Assembly (NCBI RefSeq): GCF_016901995.1
Contig: NZ_JACJLE010000032.1
Location: forward strand, 1-46,780
Direction: 5' to 3'
DNA length: 46,780 nucleotides
Source: Bacteroides caecigallinarum
GTDB taxonomy: Bacteria > Bacteroidota > Bacteroidia > Bacteroidales > Bacteroidaceae
Below the pieces are notes generated by a model. That model did not search any database. It saw only the letters and a list, made by a program, of their open reading frames with translations, and had not been told where the DNA came from. Both the position numbers and the translations under genes were made by a program. This document shows positions 36,407 through 45,803 of this stretch, in pieces. Every line of letters starts with the position of its first letter. Positions within the stretch are counted from its first letter, which is position 1.

Positions 36407-38326
36407 CTATATTGCTTTATCAAAACATACTTGAATATTAGTTTTTTCAATATCAGTCAAATGAATACACAACTTCTTAAATTCATTATTAACTGTATTT
36501 TTAGTATATGGTAAATCATTCTTAAACAAAGATTCTGCACTCATTATAGAAAATACAGCCTCCGTTGGAGACAAAATTTCTACAGACAATTTCTTTCCTT
36601 TAATATTCAAAACTGCAGATTTTTTACTGTCTGAAAGGCGTATATCTGCCTTTGTATGCATAAACCAATATATTTCAGAACTTTTATTGTTACACACTAC
36701 AGTATCAACAACATTTATTTTTCTTTCTGGCCTATTCATTGTAATTGTACGTGTATAATATAAGGCATCACGCAAATAACAATCAGATAAATCAACAGTA
36801 TAACCAGATTTCAATCCGTCTTTAAATGCTCTTTTAAGAACCGCTTTCCCATTTTCATTTTGTTCAGGTCTAATATCCGGATTTATGACCATACAATTTT
36901 TACCTTCTGCTCTTAATCTGTAGAAATGCCATCTCCCCGGTTCTTTTTGTTTCGATAATTTATCCCAATAGTCAGGAATCGTTTTTTTGCTAAAATATCC
37001 AGGAAAAGTATAATCATCTCGTCCTAAATCACCATCGGCAAAAACTTCACCCAAAGCCTGAAGATAAAATGACCCAGCATCAAGATGACCATGATTTGCA
37101 TTATTTGCTCCGCCATGCATAGCTATATACATTGCTTCATCTGAATTCCAGTTTTCCCGAATGGAGAAAAGTTCTATGCCATGTAAGTAATTATCCAATG
37201 ACATTGAAACTGGAACATCATCTTTTCTCATTGCAGGTTTATAAAAGTAAACATCTTCCCAATGAGAACTTTTTTTCTTTAAACATAAATCAATATGTTT
37301 TTTAGCCAATGAATAATCATTGTAATAATCAGCAAACCATAATAATGATGCGTCTCTTCCTTTTCTTAAAGGATCATCACCGATATTGATACTAACGACA
37401 GGACCTGACATCAAAAAAGGAAACCATCCTGCTTTCTTTATACCAGGAAATGAAGTCATACCATATGTAGTACCGAGCGTGTTTTCCATTGACTGAAAAG
37501 CAAGCACTGTGTACATCAACCCATAAGACCAATACATTAATCCTTCTTCACTCTGACCATCCGGCTCAAATTCACGCAAATACAATGGTAGATTATTAAC
37601 AGCTCCGCTTATTAACTCTGAACAGAATTCAGGATTTGATTCAAATATAGCCAAAGCTGCAGTAATCAGACCTCCATTACATATACCATTCCAATTATTA
37701 TTAGCCTTATACCATTTCCAAACCTTTTCATTTCCTTCTATCTGACTTTTTCCCGGAGACAATGCTTTTTCAATTAAGGCTTTACGAATCATACTTTTCT
37801 CATCGTCAGACAAGTAATCATACAATCCATCATACACAAAAGCAAATGCATATGCTCCAATGCCGGTGTCAAGAAAATGTCTCTCAGCCCCCCAATCAGG
37901 GTAATCAGCAATAATCTTACATTGCTCAACAGCACGTTTAGCATATTTTGTATCACCTGTCATCTGATACATAAATATCAGATTTGGAACTTGTACAGCA
38001 AACTTATGAATAGAAGGAATTCGTAATCCAGCTTCATCCAAATGATAATTTAAGAATGGTGAAGATAGAATTTCATCTGCTTCCTTTTTTGAGTTATTAT
38101 AATTCATCAAAATAAATTCATCACCTTTTTCTCTTAATATTCGAAGTTCATTTAAAGTCTTATCTGTATAAAAAAGACGGGGATGAGATTCTTTTACAGA
38201 TTTTGTTTTAAAATCAGACAATATTTTGTCAGGTAATACTACTGAAACTGTATTTGAATAACAAATACTTATAGATAATATGTGTATATAAGTTATACAC
38301 AGTATTATATTAAACACTCTTTTCAT
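36407..38326 (-). CDS. Heparinase II/III-type polysaccharide lyase
   Basis: This 639-residue exported protein has a signal peptide of about 24 residues without a lipobox, so it is probably periplasmic. The helical toroid has NNWNGICNGG (210-219) and EGLMYWSYG (261-269), which carries the likely catalytic Tyr. The beta-sandwich half has MHGGANNANHGHLDAGSF (403-420), with the conserved His motif. By family knowledge it beta-eliminates next to a uronic acid and leaves an unsaturated end, the product that the GH88 at the head of the locus removes. It is a distant paralogue of the lyase at the left edge of the window. The exact PL family is not assigned. Confidence 0.9.
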   Translation of the reverse strand: MKRVFNIILCITYIHILSISICYSNTVSVVLPDKILSDFKTKSVKESHPRLFYTDKTLNELRILREKGDEFILMNYNNSKKEADEILSSPFLNYHLDEAGLRIPSIHKFAVQVPNLIFMYQMTGDTKYAKRAVEQCKIIADYPDWGAERHFLDTGIGAYAFAFVYDGLYDYLSDDEKSMIRKALIEKALSPGKSQIEGNEKVWKWYKANNNWNGICNGGLITAALAIFESNPEFCSELISGAVNNLPLYLREFEPDGQSEEGLMYWSYGLMYTVLAFQSMENTLGTTYGMTSFPGIKKAGWFPFLMSGPVVSINIGDDPLRKGRDASLLWFADYYNDYSLAKKHIDLCLKKKSSHWEDVYFYKPAMRKDDVPVSMSLDNYLHGIELFSIRENWNSDEAMYIAMHGGANNANHGHLDAGSFYLQALGEVFADGDLGRDDYTFPGYFSKKTIPDYWDKLSKQKEPGRWHFYRLRAEGKNCMVINPDIRPEQNENGKAVLKRAFKDGLKSGYTVDLSDCYLRDALYYTRTITMNRPERKINVVDTVVCNNKSSEIYWFMHTKADIRLSDSKKSAVLNIKGKKLSVEILSPTEAVFSIMSAESLFKNDLPYTKNTVNNEFKKLCIHLTDIEKTNIQVCFDKAI

Positions 38327-38336
38327 ATATTGATTT

Positions 38337-39212
38337 TTACATTTTTATTTTTTCCCATTTCATACATCTCTTACCAGGTAAGACAGGAGGCAGCATGTCA
38401 TCTAAACAAACAATATCACTATTGGCTATCCTTACTTCATCCAAATAATGTACAAACTTGTCCTTAAATTTCTCAGAAGATGAATCCCAATACACATATC
38501 CACCACCTTGAAAACGAATTCTTTTTTCATTCACAGAATAACGCATTGTTTTTCCACTATATGTATGATTTCCTTTATGGTCAGGTAAATTAGGAGCCTT
38601 TACTCCGTTTATAAAAAGATCTATATATCCGTCATTATTACATGACAGCTTTACTACAAACGTAAAAATATTCCATTCATTCAATCTACATCCGGAAAGT
38701 CCATAAGTATTTTGCTCATAAAAATTCTTATTGAAATTAATCAATAACTCATCTTTTCCTGGAACCGGACTTGCTATTAGCATAAAATGAGGATTCCAGG
38801 TTCCATCAGGATTAGGGTCCATCCATTGTGATATAATCCTTGTACAATTATTCTTACTTCCAGACATATACAATGCATAACTAGCCCAAACAACATCTCC
38901 TTCTCTAGCTACATTCCTTAAAGCAACTTCGCTATGATGACGACCTAAAGCTCCATCATCAAGTTTTTCATTATAATACTTATCATTATATCCATATGTT
39001 CCCTGACATATAATACTGGTTTTATCCAAATATCCGAATGTATCGCATTCTAAATTACGACAGTCACTCTCATTATGGGGCTTTACTTTATAAGATTCAA
39101 TTTCATCCCAACAAGAAAATGTACCTGAATTATAAAATATATGAACATCTGAATATTCGCTATTTTTACAAGAAGATAAAAACAGTAAAAACAGTAACAA
39201 TAACAAACGCAT
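38337..39212 (-). CDS. Jelly-roll polysaccharide-lyase-like lipoprotein
   Basis: The 291-residue product, from the ATG at 39212, has lipobox LSSC (Cys15). I preferred this start because the longer frame overlaps the preceding stop and puts ten polar residues before the signal. GALGRHHSEVALRN (87-100), then WASYALYMSG, IISQWMDP, LNEWNIFTFVVKLSCNNDGYI and DLFINGVK follow the strand order of concanavalin-like lyases (heparinase I/glucuronan-lyase type fold, Pfam Polysacc_lyase-like). The DEVRIA strand near the end also fits. Whether it is catalytic or only binds glycan is open. It lies 5 bases after the esterase stop and 10 bases before the lyase. Confidence 0.65.
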   Translation of the reverse strand: MRLLLLLFLLFLSSCKNSEYSDVHIFYNSGTFSCWDEIESYKVKPHNESDCRNLECDTFGYLDKTSIICQGTYGYNDKYYNEKLDDGALGRHHSEVALRNVAREGDVVWASYALYMSGSKNNCTRIISQWMDPNPDGTWNPHFMLIASPVPGKDELLINFNKNFYEQNTYGLSGCRLNEWNIFTFVVKLSCNNDGYIDLFINGVKAPNLPDHKGNHTYSGKTMRYSVNEKRIRFQGGGYVYWDSSSEKFKDKFVHYLDEVRIANSDIVCLDDMLPPVLPGKRCMKWEKIKM

Positions 39213-39217
39213 AATAT

Positions 39218-41143
39218 TTAATTTTTGGTTATACCTTCCCAATCATCTGTTCTAAAAGGAATTGCCGGTAAATTATCCACATTATATAAATTTGTATCTG
39301 GATTATCAGCCCAAGCATAGCGTAATGCAACCGGATTACTAACCTTAGGACTAGAGACAACTATACAATTGCCACAGATCACAGCATCTGCATTATAGAA
39401 CTTTTTATCATCACCTGATATTGTAAATCCTAAGACCTTTGAACCTTTTGCATGCAATCCTTTTGCATGTTTAAAATAAACTTTAATAACAGAATCCTCT
39501 ACCTCATAATAATCAAACTCAGGACCGGAATACTCTATATTGCCTCCATAGGCCAGATATTTTGCTTGCTTTAATAATCTACGCCCTACATCCAACTTAT
39601 TTTGAGGATGAATATTGTTTTCTTCACCTATATCAATAGTTACAACCAATCCACATTTTGGTAATTTCAAAGACATAGCTTGCGCTTCTCTTAATTCAGC
39701 CCAAGCAGATTCTGTAGGTTGATTATTCTTTTTCATATAATTAGCCAATTGGACAGTTATAAACGGTAAATATCCCTGCGAAAATCCGACCCTCCAATCT
39801 TGTATCATCATTGGCAACAAATCTTTATACCTTTTTGCATATCCTGCATTATTTTCTCCCTGATACCATATAACACCTTGCATTGTAAAAGGCATCAACG
39901 GATAAATCATAGCGTTATACAACACAGTATGAGTATTATAGTAATTTTGCCATCCAGGAAGTTTTGGCTCCATGGTAGAATTAAATTTCCATTTATTATC
40001 TAACGGTATAATAATGCTATTATCTTTATTTACAAGTTTCATAGGCTCTGCTTCAGTTCCCAAATAAGCACTTCCCCAATGAATTACCACCCTTAAAGCC
40101 AGTGTGTTATTTTTCTTAAGAGAACTTGAAGATAACAAAAACCTACCTTCTTTTTTTATTAGTTTTTTACCATTAAGCCAAACATCAAGATTTTGTACAT
40201 TTATATCTCCATCCAAATACAAATCCTCTTTTATCTTTTTATCTAAATTAAAATCAGTCCTCAACCAAGTAATTCCCCAATAATCATTTAATTTCATATT
40301 TGAGGTATTGATCGGATTATTTACAATACTCCAATCACTATCATCATAATTTGATTTATAGACTCTTTTATCGTATCCAATCTTGGCATTTTTTGTTATT
40401 ACATCGCGCATTTTATCATTATTGATGCTCTCTTCTACCTTTTTTTGCCACTTAACACTATCAGTATCAAGTTCATCAAACCATTTAGAATACTTATCAT
40501 ACCCTTTAAGTATTTCAGGATTCATCCATGCCTCAATACTTGTAGCCCCCCAAGATGCTGAAATAACACCGACCGGAACTTTTAAATCCTTATATAATTC
40601 ACGAGCAAAAAAATAAGCAACTGCAGAAAATTCCCCTACTGTTTCTGGTGAACATATATCCCAACTATGTCTTTCCCACTTCTTTATAGGGGAGATATGT
40701 GTTTCATGTTTTGAATTATAAAATCTGATTAAAGGATATTTGGCACCTGATTTTACGATTTCAGTAGAATCACCTACTCCATTTGATATTTTCCAAGCCA
40801 TGTTTGACTGCCCACTAGCCAACCAAACCTCACCAACATATACATCTTTTAGTTCTATCTTTTCATCTCCGGAAAAAACTGAAAAAATAAAAGGTCCTCC
40901 AGCCTCAAATGATGGAAGATAAGTTTTCCAGTTTCCTTCAGAATCAGCTGTACAATTAACTTCCTTATTTTCCAATAAAATTCTTACATTGTCATGTGGT
41001 TTACAAGTTCCCCATACGCATATAGGTTTATTCCTCTGTAATACCATATTATCAGAAAATATAGATGGTAATCGTAAATATTGTGCAAATATGACATTAC
41101 ACAACAATATAAAATATGTAAATATTATAATTCTTGATTTCAT
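39218..41143 (-). CDS. SASA/SGNH-type carbohydrate O-acetylesterase
   Basis: This 641-residue exported enzyme resembles sialate O-acetylesterases. An N-terminal beta domain (LPSIFSDNMVLQRNKPI, 25-41) is followed by the Ser motif GQSNM (Ser113), WYQGENN (426-432) and IHPQNK (His512), the usual SASA blocks. A jelly-roll segment (about 260-385, with YDDSDWSIV and TWLRTDFNL) is inserted between the first and second blocks and looks like a GH2-type sugar-binding domain. It should remove acetyl groups from the polysaccharide so that lyases or glycosidases can act. Despite the family name, sialic acid need not be the substrate. Confidence 0.92.
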   Translation of the reverse strand: MKSRIIIFTYFILLCNVIFAQYLRLPSIFSDNMVLQRNKPICVWGTCKPHDNVRILLENKEVNCTADSEGNWKTYLPSFEAGGPFIFSVFSGDEKIELKDVYVGEVWLASGQSNMAWKISNGVGDSTEIVKSGAKYPLIRFYNSKHETHISPIKKWERHSWDICSPETVGEFSAVAYFFARELYKDLKVPVGVISASWGATSIEAWMNPEILKGYDKYSKWFDELDTDSVKWQKKVEESINNDKMRDVITKNAKIGYDKRVYKSNYDDSDWSIVNNPINTSNMKLNDYWGITWLRTDFNLDKKIKEDLYLDGDINVQNLDVWLNGKKLIKKEGRFLLSSSSLKKNNTLALRVVIHWGSAYLGTEAEPMKLVNKDNSIIIPLDNKWKFNSTMEPKLPGWQNYYNTHTVLYNAMIYPLMPFTMQGVIWYQGENNAGYAKRYKDLLPMMIQDWRVGFSQGYLPFITVQLANYMKKNNQPTESAWAELREAQAMSLKLPKCGLVVTIDIGEENNIHPQNKLDVGRRLLKQAKYLAYGGNIEYSGPEFDYYEVEDSVIKVYFKHAKGLHAKGSKVLGFTISGDDKKFYNADAVICGNCIVVSSPKVSNPVALRYAWADNPDTNLYNVDNLPAIPFRTDDWEGITKN

Positions 41144-41147
41144 ATCC

Positions 41148-42953
41148 TTAAATGTTTAAATTACTCCAATCATTTGAATAGTATGCAAAATCCAAATTAT
41201 GAACCATCTCTGTATCATCGGCAATCAAAGCCTTATGTCTCATATCCTTATATAAGTAAAAAGCTAACCAATACCCATGCGAATATTTCTCGAAGTCAGA
41301 ACGTGGATGCATATAAAAACTGTACCATTCTGTAGTTATCTGATACAGTTTTGCCTTTTCCACAACGTTCATTGCCTTATTCCACATGTCATCAGCAACC
41401 TTTTTAAATAACCTATTCATTTCTGAATAATCTTGTTTATTCAATTCTATGATATTACAAGTGTCATCTATTCCTAAATCTATCAAAGATACTTTCTCTT
41501 CAAAATCTTGGTTTCCATCCAAATCATATTCTATCAGATCAATAAAACCATTTTTATCTGTATCTGTATATTTGACTAGCCCAAATATTTCAGGTTCTTC
41601 AGTCATCCTATGAAAAGCCCATTTATCGTAAAGTCCACCAAAACCTTGATAACAATATGCTGTTTGATCAATGCGCCAACATCCCCATTCTGCTCCATAA
41701 AGGTGAAGCCGGCCATCAAACTTTGAAACATATAAATTACCATTTCCAGAATTATCAAGATCCCATTCTCCTCTGTCTCCTATTGCATCAGACTGTGCAT
41801 TATTATCTATTCCTCCTTTTCTAAGACCAATCGTGTACAAATCCTTAGGTTCATAAAATTCAACTCTTTCCCATCTATTACAATCATCATCTTCATCAAA
41901 TACAAACCAACATTCATTATATTTATTATTACCCCTATCGAAAACTAAATCAAAAGCTGCATTTTGGTCAGCATAAATTAACTCTACATTTTTTCTCCAA
42001 GAATCATCCCACAAAAGTTTATTAGCACTCTCCAATCCCTTTAAGCTATTAAACGTATGTTTCTGATCAGAATAATCAAATCCTTCCCCTCTGAAATGAA
42101 CACTCATATCAAAATCAAATTCCTTTCCATAAGTATTATCATTATCCAAATCCCAAGAGAAAGCTACCCAATCGATTTTCTTTGTGAATGAGATTTCATA
42201 TTGATCATCAATATCATCAAATATATCTGAAGAACCATTCTTTGGTCTAAAATTAGGAGTGTCAACCAATCGTATTGTAAACTCTGTCAACCCGTCATTA
42301 TCATAATCATAAAAAATAAATGGATTTTCCCAATTATAACTTATGTTATCAATATGGTAAGGAGAACCATGCATTTTAAGAAACAGATTATTTCCATGAT
42401 AATCAGAGAAAAAATTAGCATGACCAATGTGTGACCAACACATTAGACGAATGGTATTCCAATCTATGTAATTAAATATACCATCCTTTTCTCCAAAATC
42501 AATCATATACATAAAATCTGCGTCCCAATCAAAATAACCTAATTTCTTTTCTGTACCATTAGATACCACCAATTGTATATCAGGAAGCATATCACCATTT
42601 TCATCTCCCCATTTTATACATAAATCCCTAGGACCAGCCCATTTCCCATCCTTGTTTCTATCAATAACAAGACAATCACCATACATATCACCTTGAGTGT
42701 CACCATAACGCATATTATCGTTATCATCAATCCACATAACAGGTATATCTCCAAAAATTGTAGTAAAAAGTACATCCGGATCTCCATCGTTGTCCAAATC
42801 TAAATAAGAGATATCATCATTATCTCCTGACATCGGTAATCTCCATGGAACAAGATTTGTATTACTATTCCAATAAGGAATAGAATCATTATTTATTGCT
42901 TGTAAATTCCAAACAATAAATACTAATAATAAAAATGTCAAACCTCTATACAT
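41148..42953 (-). CDS. Secreted protein with many Asp-rich calcium-loop repeats, function unknown
   Basis: This 601-residue protein has a signal peptide (MYRGLTFLLLVFIVWNLQA). At least nine short loops of the D-x-D-x-D/N-G type occur along it: DLDNDGDPD (52-60), DDNDN (76), DRNKDG (98), DENGD (117), DYDNDG (216), DLDNDN (268), DEDDD (353), DLDNSG (398), DTDKNG (464) and DLDGN (477). They recall EF-hand-like or FG-GAP/VCBS calcium sites, with Trp-rich spacers. The last 110 residues are helical without such loops. I do not recognise the family. It sits between a sulfatase (2-base gap) and the esterase (4-base gap), so it is made with them and probably binds or cleaves the same glycan. Confidence 0.75.
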   Translation of the reverse strand: MYRGLTFLLLVFIVWNLQAINNDSIPYWNSNTNLVPWRLPMSGDNDDISYLDLDNDGDPDVLFTTIFGDIPVMWIDDNDNMRYGDTQGDMYGDCLVIDRNKDGKWAGPRDLCIKWGDENGDMLPDIQLVVSNGTEKKLGYFDWDADFMYMIDFGEKDGIFNYIDWNTIRLMCWSHIGHANFFSDYHGNNLFLKMHGSPYHIDNISYNWENPFIFYDYDNDGLTEFTIRLVDTPNFRPKNGSSDIFDDIDDQYEISFTKKIDWVAFSWDLDNDNTYGKEFDFDMSVHFRGEGFDYSDQKHTFNSLKGLESANKLLWDDSWRKNVELIYADQNAAFDLVFDRGNNKYNECWFVFDEDDDCNRWERVEFYEPKDLYTIGLRKGGIDNNAQSDAIGDRGEWDLDNSGNGNLYVSKFDGRLHLYGAEWGCWRIDQTAYCYQGFGGLYDKWAFHRMTEEPEIFGLVKYTDTDKNGFIDLIEYDLDGNQDFEEKVSLIDLGIDDTCNIIELNKQDYSEMNRLFKKVADDMWNKAMNVVEKAKLYQITTEWYSFYMHPRSDFEKYSHGYWLAFYLYKDMRHKALIADDTEMVHNLDFAYYSNDWSNLNI

Positions 42954-42955
42954 AA

Positions 42956-44428
42956 CTATTTATTTTTATATTTTTTCTCCCAAACTGGAACTTGCTTACG
43001 TAACCAAAAGTCTCTGTCTAGATTAAATTCTGTTTGTTTCATCAAATCCTTCAACTCTTTCCTTAGTTGTTTCTGTATAATTTTATAATCAGGATTATTA
43101 ATAAGATTAATCATTTCTCCAGGATCTTTTCTTAAATCATAAAGCTCATCAATGTCATCATCAAGAAAACAATCCACCAATTTATATTCCTCTGTTCTTA
43201 TAGCTACTTGCGTAGGACCTGCATATGGATAAGCATCATCAACAAAATACTCAAATAAGAAAGACTTTCTCCAATCTATATCCTCAGGATTATCTGATAA
43301 TAATGGTAACATAGACTTTCCTTGCATGTAACCAGGTACGTCAGCTCCCGCTATATCAATCATAGTTGGAGCTATATCAATATTAAGACACATTTCCTCT
43401 ACATGTTTTCCAGCCCCCAGTTTATTGGGGAAACGTATAATCAAAGGTATTCTCATGCATTCTTCATATGATATACGCTTATCCCAAAATCCATGCTCTC
43501 CCATAAAATATCCATTATCACTGGAAAATACTACAACAGTATTATCAAGCTCTCCAATTTTCTCTAAAGTACCTAACACACTACCTATAGATTCATCAAC
43601 AGCAAGTAATGTTTCCAATATTTTTTTAGGAGTTTCATATTCAGGATTCCATTCAGGATCATTTTTTCCAATCTTATAGAAAGTTTTCTTATACTTTTGC
43701 CATTCTGGTTTTCCTTCAAATGTTTCCACTCCATTACCTTTAGGAGGAAGAGGCAATAACTCTTCTTTATAGCATCCTATATGTCTTGGTGCTGCTATAT
43801 ATGGTTCATGTACAGCCTTATGCCACAGACACAAAGAAAATGGTTTATTTTTATCTCTTTTTTTTGTCATCCAATCAATTGCATAATCTGTCAAAACATC
43901 TGTAATATATCCTTCTTTATAAAACTCTTTACCATTTTCATTTAGAGTATTTTTATAATAATCACCTTGATGCCTAAAACCTAGCCAATAGTCAAATCCA
44001 GGACGTACCTGATCTTTTCCCCACAATGCAGCTTGATGCATTTTCCCGATAAAAGCAGTTTCATAACCTGCAGATTGAAGGTAAGAAGTATAAGGTGGAT
44101 ATTTCTCCCAATCAGCATCAACCCTATCATCATTTTGCGTTACACCATGTTTATGAGGATACATACCTGTCAACATACAAGCCCTAGAAGGTGAACTCAA
44201 AGCCATCGTACAAAAGAAATTATCAAACGTAACTCCTTCAGACTGCAATCTGGTTATATTGGGAGTTTTAAGGAAAGGATATCTATTTGTCGATTCAATA
44301 GCATCATAAGCCAAATCATCCAATAACACATAAACAATATTATATTTGTGCTCAACTTGATTCTGTGCTACAACGGGGGTTAGCAAAGAACATCCAATAG
44401 GTAATAATACTAATAGTTTATTTTCCAT
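42956..44428 (-). CDS. S1-family sulfatase, Ser-type, exported
   Basis: The 490-residue product, from the ATG at 44428, starts with signal peptide MENKLLVLLPIGCSLLTPVVAQ. The longer frame to 44449 would overlap the GH88 stop. Metal ligands lie in YVLLDDLAYD (DD 37-38). The activation motif is SSPSR (78-82), with Ser78 as the formylglycine precursor. GKMH, KAVHEPY and SSDNGYFMGEHG are in the expected order. It removes sulfate esters from the oligosaccharides in the periplasm. The subfamily is not assigned; it differs clearly from the other sulfatase in this locus, so two sulfate positions are probably handled. Confidence 0.94.
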   Translation of the reverse strand: MENKLLVLLPIGCSLLTPVVAQNQVEHKYNIVYVLLDDLAYDAIESTNRYPFLKTPNITRLQSEGVTFDNFFCTMALSSPSRACMLTGMYPHKHGVTQNDDRVDADWEKYPPYTSYLQSAGYETAFIGKMHQAALWGKDQVRPGFDYWLGFRHQGDYYKNTLNENGKEFYKEGYITDVLTDYAIDWMTKKRDKNKPFSLCLWHKAVHEPYIAAPRHIGCYKEELLPLPPKGNGVETFEGKPEWQKYKKTFYKIGKNDPEWNPEYETPKKILETLLAVDESIGSVLGTLEKIGELDNTVVVFSSDNGYFMGEHGFWDKRISYEECMRIPLIIRFPNKLGAGKHVEEMCLNIDIAPTMIDIAGADVPGYMQGKSMLPLLSDNPEDIDWRKSFLFEYFVDDAYPYAGPTQVAIRTEEYKLVDCFLDDDIDELYDLRKDPGEMINLINNPDYKIIQKQLRKELKDLMKQTEFNLDRDFWLRKQVPVWEKKYKNK

Positions 44429-44438
44429 AATATAAAAT

Positions 44439-45641
44439 TTAAAGTCCAAACAAGTTTTTCATTCTTAAAAGAGCTTCAACATAATAATAATCAGCATAAG
44501 TGAGCGGCACATCTATTTCCGAATTGCCAGGATGATTACCTACACTATGTTTTAATATAAATCCACAATTCTCACCTGGTTCAGACAAATATACAGGAGA
44601 AGACAAAGCTTTTATCTGTTTCAATGCAACTTCAAGATAAATATTATGTTTCTTTTTATCAGAAACATAATTACATAACTCAAACAAAGCTGAAGACATT
44701 ATAGCAGCAGCAGACGCATCTCTTTCAGCCAATGGAATTTTGGGATCATTAAAATCCCAATAAGGAATTCCATCTATAGGAAAAGAAGGATGATTAATAA
44801 TATAATCAGCTGTTCTCGTTGCTTGTTTTAGATATTCTTCATTCTTCGTTTCACGATACATCATTGTATAACCATAAATAGCCCAAGCTTGCCCTCTTGC
44901 CCACACAGATTCATCTGAATATCCTTGATGTGTACCTTTATAATGAGGCAAACCATATATTGTATCATAAGATACTACATGATAACAGCTGGAATTGTCT
45001 CTAAATTGATTTTTCAATGTAATATCAGCATGCGAACATGCTATATTTTTATATATAGCATTTCCACTATTTTTATAAGCCCACATTAAAAGCTCAAGAT
45101 TCATCATATTATCTATAATTACCGGGCATTGCCATCCACGATTTTTATTCCAATCCTCAATATTCCACGACTGAATACAACCATTTAGTTTACGATAACG
45201 TGTAGATAACGACTTAGCTGCATTCATTAAAATATCTCGTTTATTTTTATCCGGAACCAACCTTTCTGAATTTCCGACGCTACAATATATCATAAAACCA
45301 ACATCATGATTACTTGTAGTATATTGTTCCACTTCTACTCGCTTTGTATATTCTTCTGCATATTTTCTTATTTCTTCATCACCTGTAGCTTCATACAAAA
45401 GCCATAACGTCCCAGGGAAAAAGCCAGATGTCCACCAAGATGATTTTGAAGACAACAGCTTTCCATCATGATCTATACTTTTAGGCAACTGATCAAGCTT
45501 ATTTAAAAGTTTTTCAGACATCATTTTACACTGATATTCAGCTACATCAATACTGCGAGAATATAACTTTTTCAAATTATTTGTGGAATATGCACTCTGA
45601 AAAAACGACAGTATTAAAAAGAAGAGAATTTGTTTATTCAT
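44439..45641 (-). CDS. GH88 unsaturated glucuronyl hydrolase
   Basis: This 400-residue alpha/alpha-barrel enzyme has a signal peptide (MNKQILFFLILSFFQSAYS). It hydrates the 4,5-unsaturated uronic acid left by lyases and so releases it from the oligosaccharide. The two catalytic Asp residues of the family appear in NHDVGF (Asp113) and IIDNMMN (Asp177); SSWWTSGFFPGTLWLLYEAT and DESVWARGQAWAIYG are family landmarks. It is the first gene of PUL B. Its presence shows that the degraded polymer gives unsaturated uronates, consistent with the lyases. Sulfated substrates are common for this family in Bacteroides. Confidence 0.95.
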   Translation of the reverse strand: MNKQILFFLILSFFQSAYSTNNLKKLYSRSIDVAEYQCKMMSEKLLNKLDQLPKSIDHDGKLLSSKSSWWTSGFFPGTLWLLYEATGDEEIRKYAEEYTKRVEVEQYTTSNHDVGFMIYCSVGNSERLVPDKNKRDILMNAAKSLSTRYRKLNGCIQSWNIEDWNKNRGWQCPVIIDNMMNLELLMWAYKNSGNAIYKNIACSHADITLKNQFRDNSSCYHVVSYDTIYGLPHYKGTHQGYSDESVWARGQAWAIYGYTMMYRETKNEEYLKQATRTADYIINHPSFPIDGIPYWDFNDPKIPLAERDASAAAIMSSALFELCNYVSDKKKHNIYLEVALKQIKALSSPVYLSEPGENCGFILKHSVGNHPGNSEIDVPLTYADYYYVEALLRMKNLFGL

Positions 45642-45683
45642 ATCAAGATAATGTTTAAATAATAAAGGTCTATTTCATTAATG

Positions 45684-45691
45684 CAAAGATA
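45684..45691 (-). promoter_or_regulatory. Predicted head promoter of PUL B
   Basis: The minus strand reads TATCTTTG, a full TAnnTTTG match, 43 bases before the GH88 ATG. No -33 element is seen, which suits a promoter that needs an activator. The divergent AraC gene starts at 45804, so its operators should lie in 45692-45780. Confidence 0.5.
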
Positions 45692-45803
45692 TGAACCGAT
45701 TAAATTATAATAATACACTTTACTGCAAAAGGATGATATTATTTTGCTCATATATTGTTTTATTAAAGTTTTTACACTAATATTGCACAATAATCAAAAA
45801 ACA

